Shown one piece after another: positions 19,933 through 28,660 of a stretch of 30,725 nucleotides of DNA. The notes beneath the pieces are model-generated. The model searched no databases and had not been told where the DNA came from. It saw only the letters and a program-made list of their open reading frames with translations. This DNA comes from Chara braunii. Its lineage: Eukaryota; Streptophyta; Charophyceae; Charales; Characeae. The position numbers were made by a program, and so were the translations under genes. The DNA lies in assembly GCA_003427395.1 (NCBI GenBank), contig BFEA01000062.1:2812474-2843198 (forward strand). The letters are read 5' to 3'. Numbering within the stretch: position 1 is the stretch's first letter; the number at the start of each line of letters is the position of its first letter.

Positions 19933-21608
19933 CATGGAAATATGCCATTATGAAGAAATCACTAGGCGGGTTTGGGATCCTTGACCCTGAGACACAGATC
20001 AAGTCACTGCAATCCAAATTGATCCTCAAACTAATAATTGACCATAGCCTACCATGGAACGAACTGGGTCTACGGAGAATAAAGAGCCTAGCCAAATTAA
20101 AACCCCAGACAATATGAGAGGGTTATTCTGGATCATGGCCAAATCATGGGCAATGAAGGGCACTGTCAGAGAAGCCCAACGCGAGGGCCAAGAGAACGAT
20201 CAAAAGGAGGACTTTTGGCACCAACTTATGAAAACATGGAGAGAAATCTTACCGGCCAAAGTAAGGGAACCAACAATCAAAGAAGAGGTGCTAAGGCAAC
20301 CGCTTTTCTGCAACCAATGCTTCTAGACCCCAAGGCAAACCATGGACACTAACAGCAAAAGACACAAAATGGGGTTCCTGGCTTGAAAAGGGAGTATGGC
20401 AGATCACGCACCTCTGGCAGGACGACGAAAGAAGGTGGAAAACGGTTGAGGAATTAAGAGACACCATAAAAGGCTGTCACAATTTGCAGGAAAACTTGAA
20501 CAGGACATCAGGCTCAGTTCCGGAAAAATGGTCAGAGTTACTAAAAGGCCCAGTCGTCTGGAAACCAGGGGAATGGGCAACAAGAATGACAGATAACCCC
20601 CCTGCCTCGGCCTACCTCTTCCGCACTAGAGAAGGCCCTAGGCATAACTGGCTAACCTGCAACATTTATACGGTGGAGAATCCAAGAGCAACTACAAGTC
20701 TCTTGCTTACTAATCCTGCAGGAGAAGTAACCCTACTAGAACACACACTGCGGAAAGTAAGAGTAGTGGAGACTGAAGAACGCCGGATCTACAGCCCCCA
20801 AACCAATATAGCAGACCTAGAACTAGACCCAGCAGAGTGGGCACGGAAACTAAGAACAGGAAGACTTAAATCGAGAAAAGATCTAACATACTGGAATACA
20901 CCACGAAGTTAGGCTACACACTAAGAACGAGATCCCACCCCATAGCTCAAATAATTAGCCAAAGATGGGAAGCCCGAGTCAACCAGCCTGCAGAACGCAC
21001 AAGTATCGTATCTTGGAGTCAAATTAATGCCAGCAGATCCACCAAAATAAGAAGCTTCCAATGGCTATTGGCGCACCTAGCACTGCCGGTAAATAAATGG
21101 CTAAATAAGAGACGCAATTTACAATCACGCTTACCCCTAAAGGAACTCTGTGCAATCTGTCAGGAGGGCAGGGTAGAAGACGTGGAACACTGCCTCCTGA
21201 GTTGCCAGAAAGCTAAACAGCTCTGGTCCAAAGTAACTGAGTTATGGCAAAGGATATCAGGCAAGCCCCTACCCTCTGACCCAGTCGTACTTCTTCTGGG
21301 TCTACATACTCCCCCTGACTGGCAGGGCTATGAGACAACATTCTATCATATACTCATAAGAGCTTCACTTTGGACGATACGGAAGCGCATTTGTCAAGAA
21401 ACAATAGATCAAACACCAATGTCGCCGCAAGAAGGGTGGGGAGGGACATATAGTAGAAGTAGACTACAGAGGCCGCTGGAAGAAGACCAACAGGAAAATA
21501 ACAGAAAACATAGAAAACAAGGATAAAATTACAGAGGCCTTTACGAAACAAGTCCTAGGAGAAGGGAAAATAGCTTCAATATCTCATGGACGAATCCACT
21601 TTACTTAA
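19911..21608 (+). pseudogene. LINE B C-terminal region with zf-RVT-like domain
   Basis: Frame 3 gives VHFISKVAWKYAIMKKSLGG, a counterpart of the LINE A segment. Frame 2 (20114-20326) gives MRGLFWIMAKSW and KEEVLRQPLFCN. Frame 3 (to 20912) gives a Trp-rich block and DLELDPAEWARKL. Frame 2 (21068-21526) gives FQWLLAHLALPVNKWLN, LKELCAICQEGRVED and EHCLLSCQKAKQLW, the zf-RVT-like Cys/His cluster. After about 21440 the plausible tail is in frame 3, ending ISHGRIHFT and a TAA at 21606. The zf-RVT block is close to the minus-strand fragment at 3186-3422. Confidence 0.83.
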
Positions 21609-22055
21609 TGGAGACACAACACGTTACCCCCACCACAAATCTCTGAGCTCCCCAGAAGTAGTTCTCACCTTACTGGTATGTCCATAAGAACCAATTAAGA
21701 AAGTGTGGAACCTTCTAGGAATCCTTTAGACTTAGCAGGAGTCGCTTAGAGTACCTAAAGAATTACCAGAGAGGAATCACAGATCCCCGATTAGTCTGCT
21801 AGACAAAGGAAACATAATTTGAAGAGCACGGTCGAATCCACTTCAATCAACGGAGACACAACACATGACTACCAGCACAAATTTCTGAGTTACCCAGACG
21901 TAGATCTCACCTTACTCGTATGTCCATAAGAACCGGTTAAGAAGGGTAGAACCTTCTAGGAACCTTATTGACTTAGCAGGAAGTGCCAGGAACCTAACGA
22001 ACGAACAGAGATGATCCATAATTCCCGATCAGAGTGCTAATCGAAGAGTACGGCA
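21591..22055 (+). repeat. Two-copy tandem repeat, period about 242 bp
   Basis: Copies at 21591-21832 and 21833 to about 22055 share CGAATCCACTT, GGAGACACAACAC, TCTCACCTTACT(G/C)GTATGTCC, AACCTTCTAGGAA and GACTTAGCAGGA. Copy 1 starts inside the last codons of LINE B ORF2, so the duplication involves the LINE 3' end and its presumed 3' UTR. Confidence 0.85.
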
Positions 22056-22363
22056 GTAAATGCTAGGGCTCGGAGGTAGAGCTACTAGGGCATCGACCGA
22101 GTGAATTCCCCAAGGAGAGGCCAATTCACGCTGTTCTGAGGGCAAACGTAGACTTCAGGAAGGACCAGGACAGTCAAGATAAGCAACAGACTAGGGCTTA
22201 GGGTTTTAACAGGAAGACAGAAAAGGCCCAGCTAAAAGTTCTTACACTTAAAGCAATGCCGACAGCTAAGCAGCTGAGAGGAACAAGCTAGCCCAACCAA
22301 ATGCAAGCAGGACCCAGTTAGCAACTGGGGCGGAGGAAGCCGTCCTTCGGACCTCCACACCAT
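22056..22363 (+). other. 3' internal (non-coding) end of an LTR element, copy 1
   Basis: No coding frame. The segment with GACAGCTAAGCAGCTGAGAG (about 22260) and CGTCCTTCGG...CACACCATAAGGGGG matches 23990-24170, so this is shared internal sequence just upstream of the polypurine tract. Confidence 0.5.
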
Positions 22364-22374
22364 AAGGGGGAGAG
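22364..22374 (+). promoter_or_regulatory. Polypurine tract before the 3' LTR, copy 1
   Basis: AAGGGGGAGAG stands just before the TG start at 22381. This is the usual form and place of the second-strand primer of Copia-type elements, and it is conserved at 24165-24176. Confidence 0.7.
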
Positions 22375-22602
22375 CGTGGGTGAGTACTCATTGTAATTCT
22401 TGCGGACTTGCAGGTGCAGTAGGAACCAGACTGACGCTCTCTGGAATGGAAAAGGAGCCAGAACCTTAGGGTTCTGTTTTGGGGAAAAAAAAAAAGAAAA
22501 AAGGAACTGGACTGATGCGAGGATAAGGTTCCTCGGCAGGCCTAAGGGGCCCCTGATACAAGTGTGCCCGCCCTAAGTGAACGCGGGCCTGGCAAATCAC
22601 GA

Positions 22603-22714
22603 GAGGTCCAATGCTGTCAATTTCGTATTTGCGGTTCAGGCAGTTGTATCGCGTCAGTGAGGTCCAATGCTGTCAATTTCGTATTTGCGGTTCAGGCAGT
22701 TGTATCGCGTCAGT
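22603..22714 (+). repeat. Perfect 56-bp tandem duplication
   Basis: The block beginning GAGGTCCAATGCTG and ending ATCGCGTCAGT occurs twice back to back (22603-22658 and 22659-22714) without a mismatch. The related LTR at 24181-25707 has only one, diverged, version. Either a recent slippage event or an assembly artefact. Confidence 0.95.
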
Positions 22715-22933
22715 TGGTTGAGGGAACCCAGGACCCGAGCTGCAAATATTTTCCACGGCCTTCTGGGCCTTTTCTGAAATGCAGGCCCTGGGCAAGAATC
22801 GCAGCATCATACACAGACAGTTGGGAGGCCCAACCGAATGAGGCCCAGCAGTTGCACCAGAGGCCCAGCCACTTGGGGCCTATCGGAAGCTTCTGGGCGC
22901 AGGCCCAGCCCAGCCAGGCCGGAAGGCAGGCGA

Positions 22934-22954
22934 CTCTTTCCATATAGGAAAGAG
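22934..22954 (+). promoter_or_regulatory. LTR hairpin with ATATA loop
   Basis: CTCTTTCC-ATATA-GGAAAGAG forms an 8-bp stem that extends outward with GGCGA/TCGCC after a two-base bulge. The equivalent in the second LTR (25088-25110) keeps the pairing although one base pair is changed. The TATA-like loop suggests a promoter-associated element, but that is inference. Confidence 0.6.
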
Positions 22955-23572
22955 CTCGCCGCCTGGAGGCTCATTCGGGCACTTGCAAGCTCGCGGCAGC
23001 CCTGCTGGAGCGGAGTCTCGTGGGCTGCTGCTTGCGCTAAGGCAAGGTGCTGTGCATGTGCGGTCGTGTACGAGGAAGGGCGCTGCTGAGGGCAGCGCCA
23101 TAGCCCAGCCTCCATAGCTGGTTGGGGCTTGGATGTACAGCAAGGCGCAGGGGTGGTCTTAGGGTGTACAGAGGGAAGACGTGGGCGAAAGTCGAGGGAG
23201 AAGGCAGGATGATTATTATGATGATGATGATGTGAGGGCACATACCTGGTATTGGCGATGGTCTGTATTGGTCGACATCTTCAAGTACTTCGTTGGCTGC
23301 TGACGTCAACAGTTGCATTGTCAATTAGTAGGCAGATTGTAGCTGTGTAGGGAGTAGGCTGGGCGCCGAGCGCCAAGTAGGGAGAAGGGCCTGGATACTT
23401 ATGTTGGTGATGGCGAGAGCAAGCTCTCATTGACATTTGGCTTTCAGTATTACGATTCTCCATTGGTGTTATATTGGTGCAATGCTGCTTTCTGGACACT
23501 GATACTTTCTGGCTCTCAATGTGATTGTGCAATCTGGATTTTGTCATCTCGCTATTGCTCATTTTCCTTGCA

Positions 23573-23660
23573 CTGACGCTCCCCAGAATGGATATGGAGA
23601 CAGGACCATAAGGACCTGTTCAAATTATTAAAAAAAAAAAAGAAAAAAAGATTCTTGGCA
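23573..23660 (+). repeat. Partial LTR segment directly after LTR copy 1
   Basis: CTGACGCTCCCCAGAATGG, a degenerate hairpin and an A-rich tract followed by CTTGGCAAGC match 22429-22500 and 24230-24320, i.e. LTR sequence starting about 50 bp in. It joins directly to the CCTTGCA end of LTR copy 1, so LTR pieces are in tandem. Confidence 0.7.
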
Positions 23661-23675
23661 AGCCTACTGAGTAGG

Positions 23676-23870
23676 GTCTAAGCAACGCCTACAGAGTAGC
23701 GTCAAGTAAGACCACCAGCAGAGTCAATCCAGATGCTAGGGTTTAAGGTCCAAGCAAAGGGTCTAAGCAAAGCCTACAGAGTAAATAAGGCCAACTAAGT
23801 CAATCCAGATGCTAGGGCTTAGGGTATAAGCAAGGCCTACAGAGTAGTGTTGAGTAAGAACATCAGCGGC
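23676..23870 (+). repeat. Three-copy short tandem repeat
   Basis: GT(C/A)TAAGCAA(C/A/G)GCCTACAGAGTA starts at 23676, 23761 and 23824. The first two are followed by GTCAATCCAGATGCTAGGG. Units are about 65-85 bp and diverged. Confidence 0.8.
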
Positions 23871-24164
23871 AACTATCCGGAGCACTAGCCCAAAACTAGA
23901 ATCAAAAGCAAAATGCAGGGCCTACGTCTACTGCTACTACAGACTGCGGACTGCAAGATTGAACTTCCAGCGAAGCACACAGACAGGAACTGCTCTAGCC
24001 GTCCCCAACAATCCACGCAAACCCGACAGGTAGGCAACTGAGAGGGATAAGCTAGAGACAGCTCTGTAGTCAGGCCACAAGCAGAGTTGAGCAGGGCAGT
24101 ATAACAGAGAGGCACCACAATTCTAGAGTACTTTAATCAGGCGTCCTTCGGTCCTTCACACCAT
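23871..24164 (+). other. 3' internal (non-coding) end of an LTR element, copy 2
   Basis: No gene. From about 23990 it matches 22240-22363, ending at the conserved CGTCCTTCGG...CACACCATAAGG before the polypurine tract. Confidence 0.5.
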
Positions 24165-24176
24165 AAGGGGGAGAAG
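24165..24176 (+). promoter_or_regulatory. Polypurine tract before the 3' LTR, copy 2
   Basis: AAGGGGGAGAAG directly precedes the TG start at 24181 and is conserved with 22364-22374. Confidence 0.7.
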
Positions 24177-24180
24177 CGAG

Positions 24181-25707
24181 TGAGAGTACTCAATGTATCT
24201 TTTCTGACTTGCTGGTGGAATAGGAACCAGACTGATGCTCCCCAGAATGGATAAGGAGCCAGAACCATAAGGTTCTGTTTTGTTAAAAATAATAATAAAA
24301 AAGATAAAAATCCTTGGCAAGCAACCAACGGCCCTAGCTCAGTTCGTACACACATTGAGCTGCAGAAGGAAGGAAAAGGTAATCTGAAAGGGGCATACCT
24401 GAAATGTGGTCTTGGAACTGCTGGGGTTGAGTGCCAAGGTTATGCGAGGATTCGAGTCCTCGGCAGTGCTGGAAAAGGCCTTGCCCGCCCTAAGGCCTGG
24501 GTAGCGGGCCTGCTAATATGTGCCAAGGCCTGGGTACAGGCCAGTGTGATCACGCTAAGGGGCTGTTGGAATCTATATGCGGGCCTGAATCTGCGCAGTG
24601 GCCCTTCTAGGGCTCACCGCACATCTCGGCTGAGGCCCCGTACAGACTTCTGCCCGCCCTAAGTGAAGGTGGGCCATAATATTTACAAGAGGCATATTTT
24701 TGTCAACTTCTGGATGTGGGGTATCGGACAGTTGCAGCACGTTGCAGGGTAACGTGAGCATTTCCCTGGCTTCTTCCGGAAGCCGCAGCTCAAGGGGCAG
24801 TTGAGCCCAGGGCATGCACAGTTGAGGCCCTGGCCGCGGGCCACCAGAGGCCGACACATCACAGAACGGCTGCCGGCCAATGAGAATTCAGCATCTTCAT
24901 CACACACTGGCCAGCAGCCAACGAGATCGTGGCGAACACTTGTAGCCTCATGGGCTACCTGGGCGTGCCCAGCTGTAAAGGGCCCAGGCCCATAACAGCA
25001 ACTGAGGGCCTGGGCGCAGACACTGGGGCCCGGCTGGAAGCTACTGGAAACTCGTCCAGCCAGGCGCAGAGCTCGACAAAGCAGAGCTCACTTTCCATAA
25101 AGGAAAGTGAACACGGCAGCCGGAGGGGATTCTGGCCATGTGCTTGCTGGCAGCAGCGCTGCTGGTTTGAGCGCTTAGGGCCGCTGGTAGGCCAGGGGCT
25201 GGAGAGGCGCACACGGGCGCATTGTGGTGTGGGGCGCTGCTGGTGCAGTGGGCGCTGAGCAGCCATAGCCTGGCTTGCTCGCCGGAGGCTGGTGATGGTG
25301 ATGGTGGTCCTTGGGTGTCAGGAATGCACACTGCGGGAAGTCAATGGGTGATGTGAGAGGAGAGAGAACGTACATGGTGTATGTGGCGGTCTGCATTGGT
25401 GATGACGTCACGTACATTGGTCTTCAACTTCGATGTGATCCAGTTGCATGAACGTAGATAGGCATAGATAGGCTGAGTAGTGTAGGCTGGGTGCTGGGTG
25501 CCAGACGGTAGGAGCGCATTGGATACTGTGTTGGTGAGACCAAGAGCGTCGACATTGACATATGAGTTCATTCAACTTCATTGTATTGCCCTTATTTGGA
25601 TGGTACCTTGGTGCATTGTGCTCTCTGCTTGGTACACGACTATCTGGGCTACTTCGTGATTTTGCAATCTGGACTTCCGTCTATCGCTCTCGCTCATATT
25701 CCTTGCA
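24181..25707 (+). mobile_element. 3' LTR copy 2 of the same family
   Basis: It starts TGAGAGTACTCA and ends CTCATATTCCTTGCA, about 1.5 kb, longer than copy 1 mainly through extra sequence at about 24310-24640. It shares the CAGAACC-ATAA-GGTTCTG hairpin (24260-24277), the TGCCCGCCCTAAGTGAA block (about 24650), the TCACTTTCC/GGAAAGTGA hairpin and the whole 3' third with both other LTRs. Plain open frames in it (such as 24929-25258) have no domain and overlap antisense frames, so I do not call genes. Confidence 0.75.
25088..25110 (+). promoter_or_regulatory. LTR hairpin with ATAAA loop
   Basis: TCACTTTCC-ATAAA-GGAAAGTGA is a perfect 9-bp stem at the same place as 22934-22954. The second base pair of the shared stem is A:T here and T:A there, a paired change. 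Confidence 0.6.
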
Positions 25708-25847
25708 GTTACTTGCAAGGAAGTTACCTGAACTGTGATGCGGGAACCGGGGTCTGGTTGCAACCGGGAGAAGTGACATATTTTGACTTTGTGAACAGTC
25801 CCCAATTCCGAATTTCCTTTTCTTTTCTTGGGAAACAAAAAAAAAAA

Positions 25848-26075
25848 GTTACTGAACAACATGCGTTTAGGGCATCAGGCCCCGTCATGCACACACAGCC
25901 TCGAACTGGCATCCTTAGCCTCAAGAACAAAGTCTCGTAACAACTACAACCCTTGGAGGTGTTATAAAAACTGGATCCATACCAGTCTTAATATCCAGCC
26001 CACCTCCAGGGCTCTTGCGTCCTTGAACTCACACCACACACAGAACACCACACCACGGACACGGCAATCAACACA
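25848..26075 (-). mobile_element. SINE-like tRNA-derived repeat, copy 1
   Basis: Aligned by eye to 26203-26428 over about 228 bp with high identity. On the minus strand a B-box-like CAGTTCGAGGCT (25897-25908) lies downstream of an A-box-like GGTTGTAGTTG, in tRNA order. It is slightly more decayed than copy 2. Sequence upstream of the boxes (minus) includes AGTTTTTATAACACCTCCAA, shared by both copies. No oligo(A) tail is clear. Confidence 0.6.
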
Positions 26076-26132
26076 CTCCACTTGGACAACACGCAGCCGG
26101 CAATCAACACACTCCACTCAGACAACACGCAC
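26063..26132 (+). repeat. Two-copy 35-bp tandem repeat
   Basis: GGCAATCAACACACTCCACT followed by (T/C)(G/A)GACAACACGCA occurs at about 26063-26097 and 26098-26132. It sits at the edge of SINE-like copy 1 and is absent from copy 2. Confidence 0.85.
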
Positions 26133-26202
26133 CACCATTACTTAACCTGGTCACTCCAAGGCGGACCAACCGCCCACGGGTTCCACAGGCGCCTTCACAG
26201 TA

Positions 26203-26428
26203 GTTACTGAACGATGTGCATTTAGGGCATCAGGCCCCGCCGTGCACGCACGGCCTCGAACCAGCACCCTCAGTCTCAAGAATGAAGTCTTGTAACCACT
26301 ACAACCCTTGGAGGTGTTATAAAAACTGGATCATACCAGTCCTGATATCTGTCCCACCTTCAGGGCTGTAGCGTCCTTGAACTCACACCACACACACAAC
26401 ACCACAACACGGACACGGCAATCAACAC
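26203..26428 (-). mobile_element. SINE-like tRNA-derived repeat, copy 2
   Basis: On the minus strand GGTTGTAGTGG (26296-26306) resembles a pol III A box, and GGTTCGAGGCC (26252-26262) matches the B-box consensus at 10 of 11 positions. The boxes are 44 nt apart, the canonical tRNA spacing. Between them CAAGA...TCTTG can form an anticodon-like stem. The acceptor arm does not pair, so this is a tRNA-derived repeat rather than a working tRNA. A diverged copy lies 355 bp to the left in the same orientation. Confidence 0.62.
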
Positions 26429-26545
26429 AACAGAAGTTTGCAAATCTGCTGACCACAGAATTGCTTCGCATGGTTTGTTGCCTGTGTTGTGCATGAATAA
26501 CTACCGTTTGGGTGATACATCTCGAACTACGTAGGCTCCGCACAA

Positions 26546-26594
26546 ATAGATTGGAGCATTGTCCCCCCCCCCCCCCCCCCCCCCCAAAAAAAAA
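26546..26594 (-). repeat. Fragment of the dispersed repeat with a C23 and an A-rich tract
   Basis: AATAGATTGGAGCATTGT followed by 23 C (26563-26585) and 9 A is the inverse of the G-run plus ACAAGGCTCCAATCTATT block at 3108-3135. Homology stops after the 18-bp core, so this copy is truncated. Confidence 0.65.
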
Positions 26595-26677
26595 GAAAAA
26601 AGAAAACAAAGATATGGATTGATCAGCTGGCAGGAGGGACCTTCTGGATCCGATCTTTTGATTTTAGACTTGAAGCC

Positions 26678-27013
26678 TCATGACCCTGCCTTCCCTGAAA
26701 AAAAAAAAAGTAATAATATTAAAAAAACGAACTATGCAGGCTACTTGAGATAGCTTTCCACATAAGTCACTGAGCAGGTGAGAGAATGGCATGGTAGGTA
26801 TGGATAGAGGATAACCTGTGGCACAGCCAGTGTTACTCCAGACACAGTCAGGTCTCAAATGGCACTCTTGCTGATCATAAATCTCAGTACAATAATCTGT
26901 GAAGGAAAGATCACAGGAAAAAGAGGCCCCAAAACACACATGTTAACTGAGGAAATAGGAGGCGAGATGGATGGGGCATTGAAGGTCATCAACTTCATAA
27001 TCTGGCATGAAAT
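26678..27013 (-). pseudogene. Exon-intron-like remnant encoding a Cys-rich peptide
   Basis: On the minus strand, TTTCCTTCACAG precedes 26896 and GTTATCC follows 26816, bounding an 81-nt frame with CTEIYDQQECHLRPDC, then VWSNTGC. Four Cys and a Trp give a PSI/EGF-like spacing, a weak resemblance only. Upstream, TTCTTTCTAG precedes 27013, with a CTAAT branch-point-like motif, and a GT follows 26948, bounding a 66-nt frame (PDYEVDDLQCPIHLAS). Downstream, a strong polypyrimidine-CAG acceptor at 26695 leads to five codons and a TGA (26678). Both internal exons would be phase 1-1. The 51-nt first intron is short, so this may be a broken or partial host gene. Confidence 0.35.
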
Positions 27014-27107
27014 CTAGAAAGAACACAACATAATTAGGGGGGTGACTTTGATTTTCTCATGTCCTTGGATTGCCTTGGCAAGCCATTTGTTTGTTTGTTT
27101 GTCTTTT

Positions 27108-27172
27108 GGGAACATGCTCCAATCTATTCCTGGGGAGCAGCACGTGCTGGGAACCGGGCCCAGCGTCCCATT
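27108..27172 (+). repeat. Dispersed repeat, third copy
   Basis: It carries ATGCTCCAATCTATTC, TGGGGAGCAGCACGTGCTGG and GAACCGGGCCCAGCGTCCCAT, matching 3123-3180 with few differences. The G run of the first copy is reduced to GGGAA here. Confidence 0.8.
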
Positions 27173-27406
27173 CAAGATCATATTGAAAAATTGAGAAATT
27201 TATGGAGAAATCCTTGAGATACCGGGGCCATTACCCGGCTTCGGCTAAGAAAGACAACTGTGTAATCTACACAAGAACACTAAAATTCTCTATCCCCCAA
27301 AGCTCAGATCACAGGAGCATTCAGAATGAAAAAAGCACCTGCCTTAGGGCCATTCAGCAGCCAACCCTACCTGCCTCACCCCTATATTCCGACGCCCAAT
27401 CTCTAC

Positions 27407-28660
27407 CAGGCCTCATGCCCCCAACTGCTAGGTTACAGAGTGGCACGACCCACCCCAGAAACCCCCCACCTGCTAGGCCACAGGGCGAAGCGACCCGCCC
27501 CAACTCCGGCCAGCATCGACTAGGCACCAGCTCACCAAAAGACGATAGAGTGCCTTCCACCCTCGACAACTCCCCAGATCTCTCTACCAGGACTCATGCC
27601 CTCGTACAACTTGAGTTACGGGGCAGCACAGCCAAGCCCCAGCACCGACCAGGGTCGTTCTGGCCTTGTCTATTCACAAACCACTGGGACTCAGGACTAA
27701 GGCAAATACTAGTCAAGCCACCAATCAGCACCATAGCTGTAGAATCGTGTAGATCCCATCATTCATCTTCTTCTTTTTTTTATTGAACTATTAAAGGAGT
27801 TCAGGAAAATTTTGGGGAAACCATGGATAACTGCTGACCAATTGCTAGGCTACTCACACAGCAATTACTAAGTCAAAAAGGAGAGCCACATAAGTCCTTT
27901 GAATGCTCAGAACCCCTTGAATCCCTAACAAACCCTCTAAAATTCTCGAACACCATCTTATTCCCTGCCGAGCTCTCCCAGGCCTCATGCCCCCACCCTG
28001 CTAGGTTACAGGGCAACACGACTCACCCCGGCTCCGGCCAGCGTCGTCCCCAGAGCAACCCTTGGTTTTCCCTTGGAATGCCCGCCCCAAGGCATCCCCA
28101 GATCTCTCTACCAGGCGTCACGCTCCCGCTATCAACAGGTTACAGGGCAGCTCCCCAGCACTGGCCAGCGTCGTTCTGGCATCGAAAAACCGCAAATCCA
28201 TGAATATAACAGCATCAAAGAAGCCTAAAGTGAATTGCAAGAAGTACTCATAATCCTAATGCATTCTCAAGACCACCAAAAGCAACCGAGAATGACAAAA
28301 TTGTTTGTGAAAATTGTGAACCAATTAGGATAATTTGGAACCCGGTGTAATCAAAACCACGTTACCCAGTGTTATTCAACCGACCATCCTACAACTGCCT
28401 CAACCCACCTATCCTCGATGCCAAGCTCGACCAGGCCTCACGCCCCCAACCGCTGGGTTACAGGCAGGTGCGACCCACCCCAACTCCGACCCGCGACGTC
28501 TGAGTAGCAGCTCACAGTTAGCCACTGGATTGCCTTCCAACCTCGACAATTCCCCAGATCTCTCTACCAGGCCTCAAACCCCCACATAACTTAGGTTATA
28601 GGGCAGCACAACCAAGCCCAGCTCCGACCAGCATCGTTCTGGCATCGGCCAACCTTGAAC
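27407..28660 (+). repeat. Three-copy diverged repeat array, unit about 200-260 bp
   Basis: Units at about 27407-27670, 27980-28185 and 28430-28660 share, in order: GCCTCA(T/C)GCCCCCA, GGTTACAG, CGACCCACCCC or close variants, CCCCAGATCTCTCTACCAGG, a second GGTTACAGGGCAGC-like block, and CCAGC(A/G)TCGTTCTGGC. Each unit therefore has an internal half-repeat. The spacers differ. A 194-codon frame (27202-27786) and shorter ones repeat the peptide SPDLSTR in different frames of the array. I regard these as by-products of the repeat. Confidence 0.75.

Larger units (their letters stand above)
17430..21608 (+). mobile_element. LINE B: decayed plant L1-type non-LTR retrotransposon (ORF2)
   Basis: Same domain order and recognisable sequence blocks as LINE A, but clearly a different subfamily. 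The reading frame hops among all three frames (endonuclease frame 1 then 3, reverse transcriptase 3-1-3-1, tail 3-2-3-2-3). The last frame ends at a TAA at 21606 that lies inside a tandem repeat. Stops and frameshifts preclude function. Preceded by an ORF1-like region and followed by 3' tandem repeats. Confidence 0.9.
22381..23572 (+). mobile_element. 3' LTR copy 1 of an LTR retrotransposon
   Basis: It starts TGAGTACTCA after a polypurine tract and ends TTTTCCTTGCA, giving the TG...CA ends of an LTR of about 1.2 kb. It aligns in order to 24181-25707 and, in its last 700 or so bases, to the minus-strand 5' LTR at 2399-3080. It contains a stable CAGAACC/GGTTCTG hairpin (22459-22476), an A-rich patch, a perfect 56-bp tandem duplication and a second hairpin at 22934-22954. 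No primer site follows, consistent with a 3' or solo LTR. Confidence 0.75.

Noticed and set aside
22807-23241. 144-codon minus-strand frame starting with a His-rich run
   Set aside because: Encoded by the ATG/CAT microsatellite and GC-rich LTR sequence.
21591-23870. Regular repeats considered as a CRISPR array
   Set aside because: Units are long and diverged with unequal spacing, and the setting is eukaryotic; they are LINE and LTR duplications.
24333-24475. tRNA-like words CTAGCTCAGTTCGTA and GGATTCGAGTCC
   Set aside because: They are more than 100 nt apart, the B box has an extra base, and no cloverleaf can be drawn; probably chance or a very old relic in the LTR.
27202-27786. 194-codon Pro/Ser-rich frame
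   Set aside because: It coincides with the repeat array, and its related peptides recur with the DNA repeat in other frames; no independent coding evidence.
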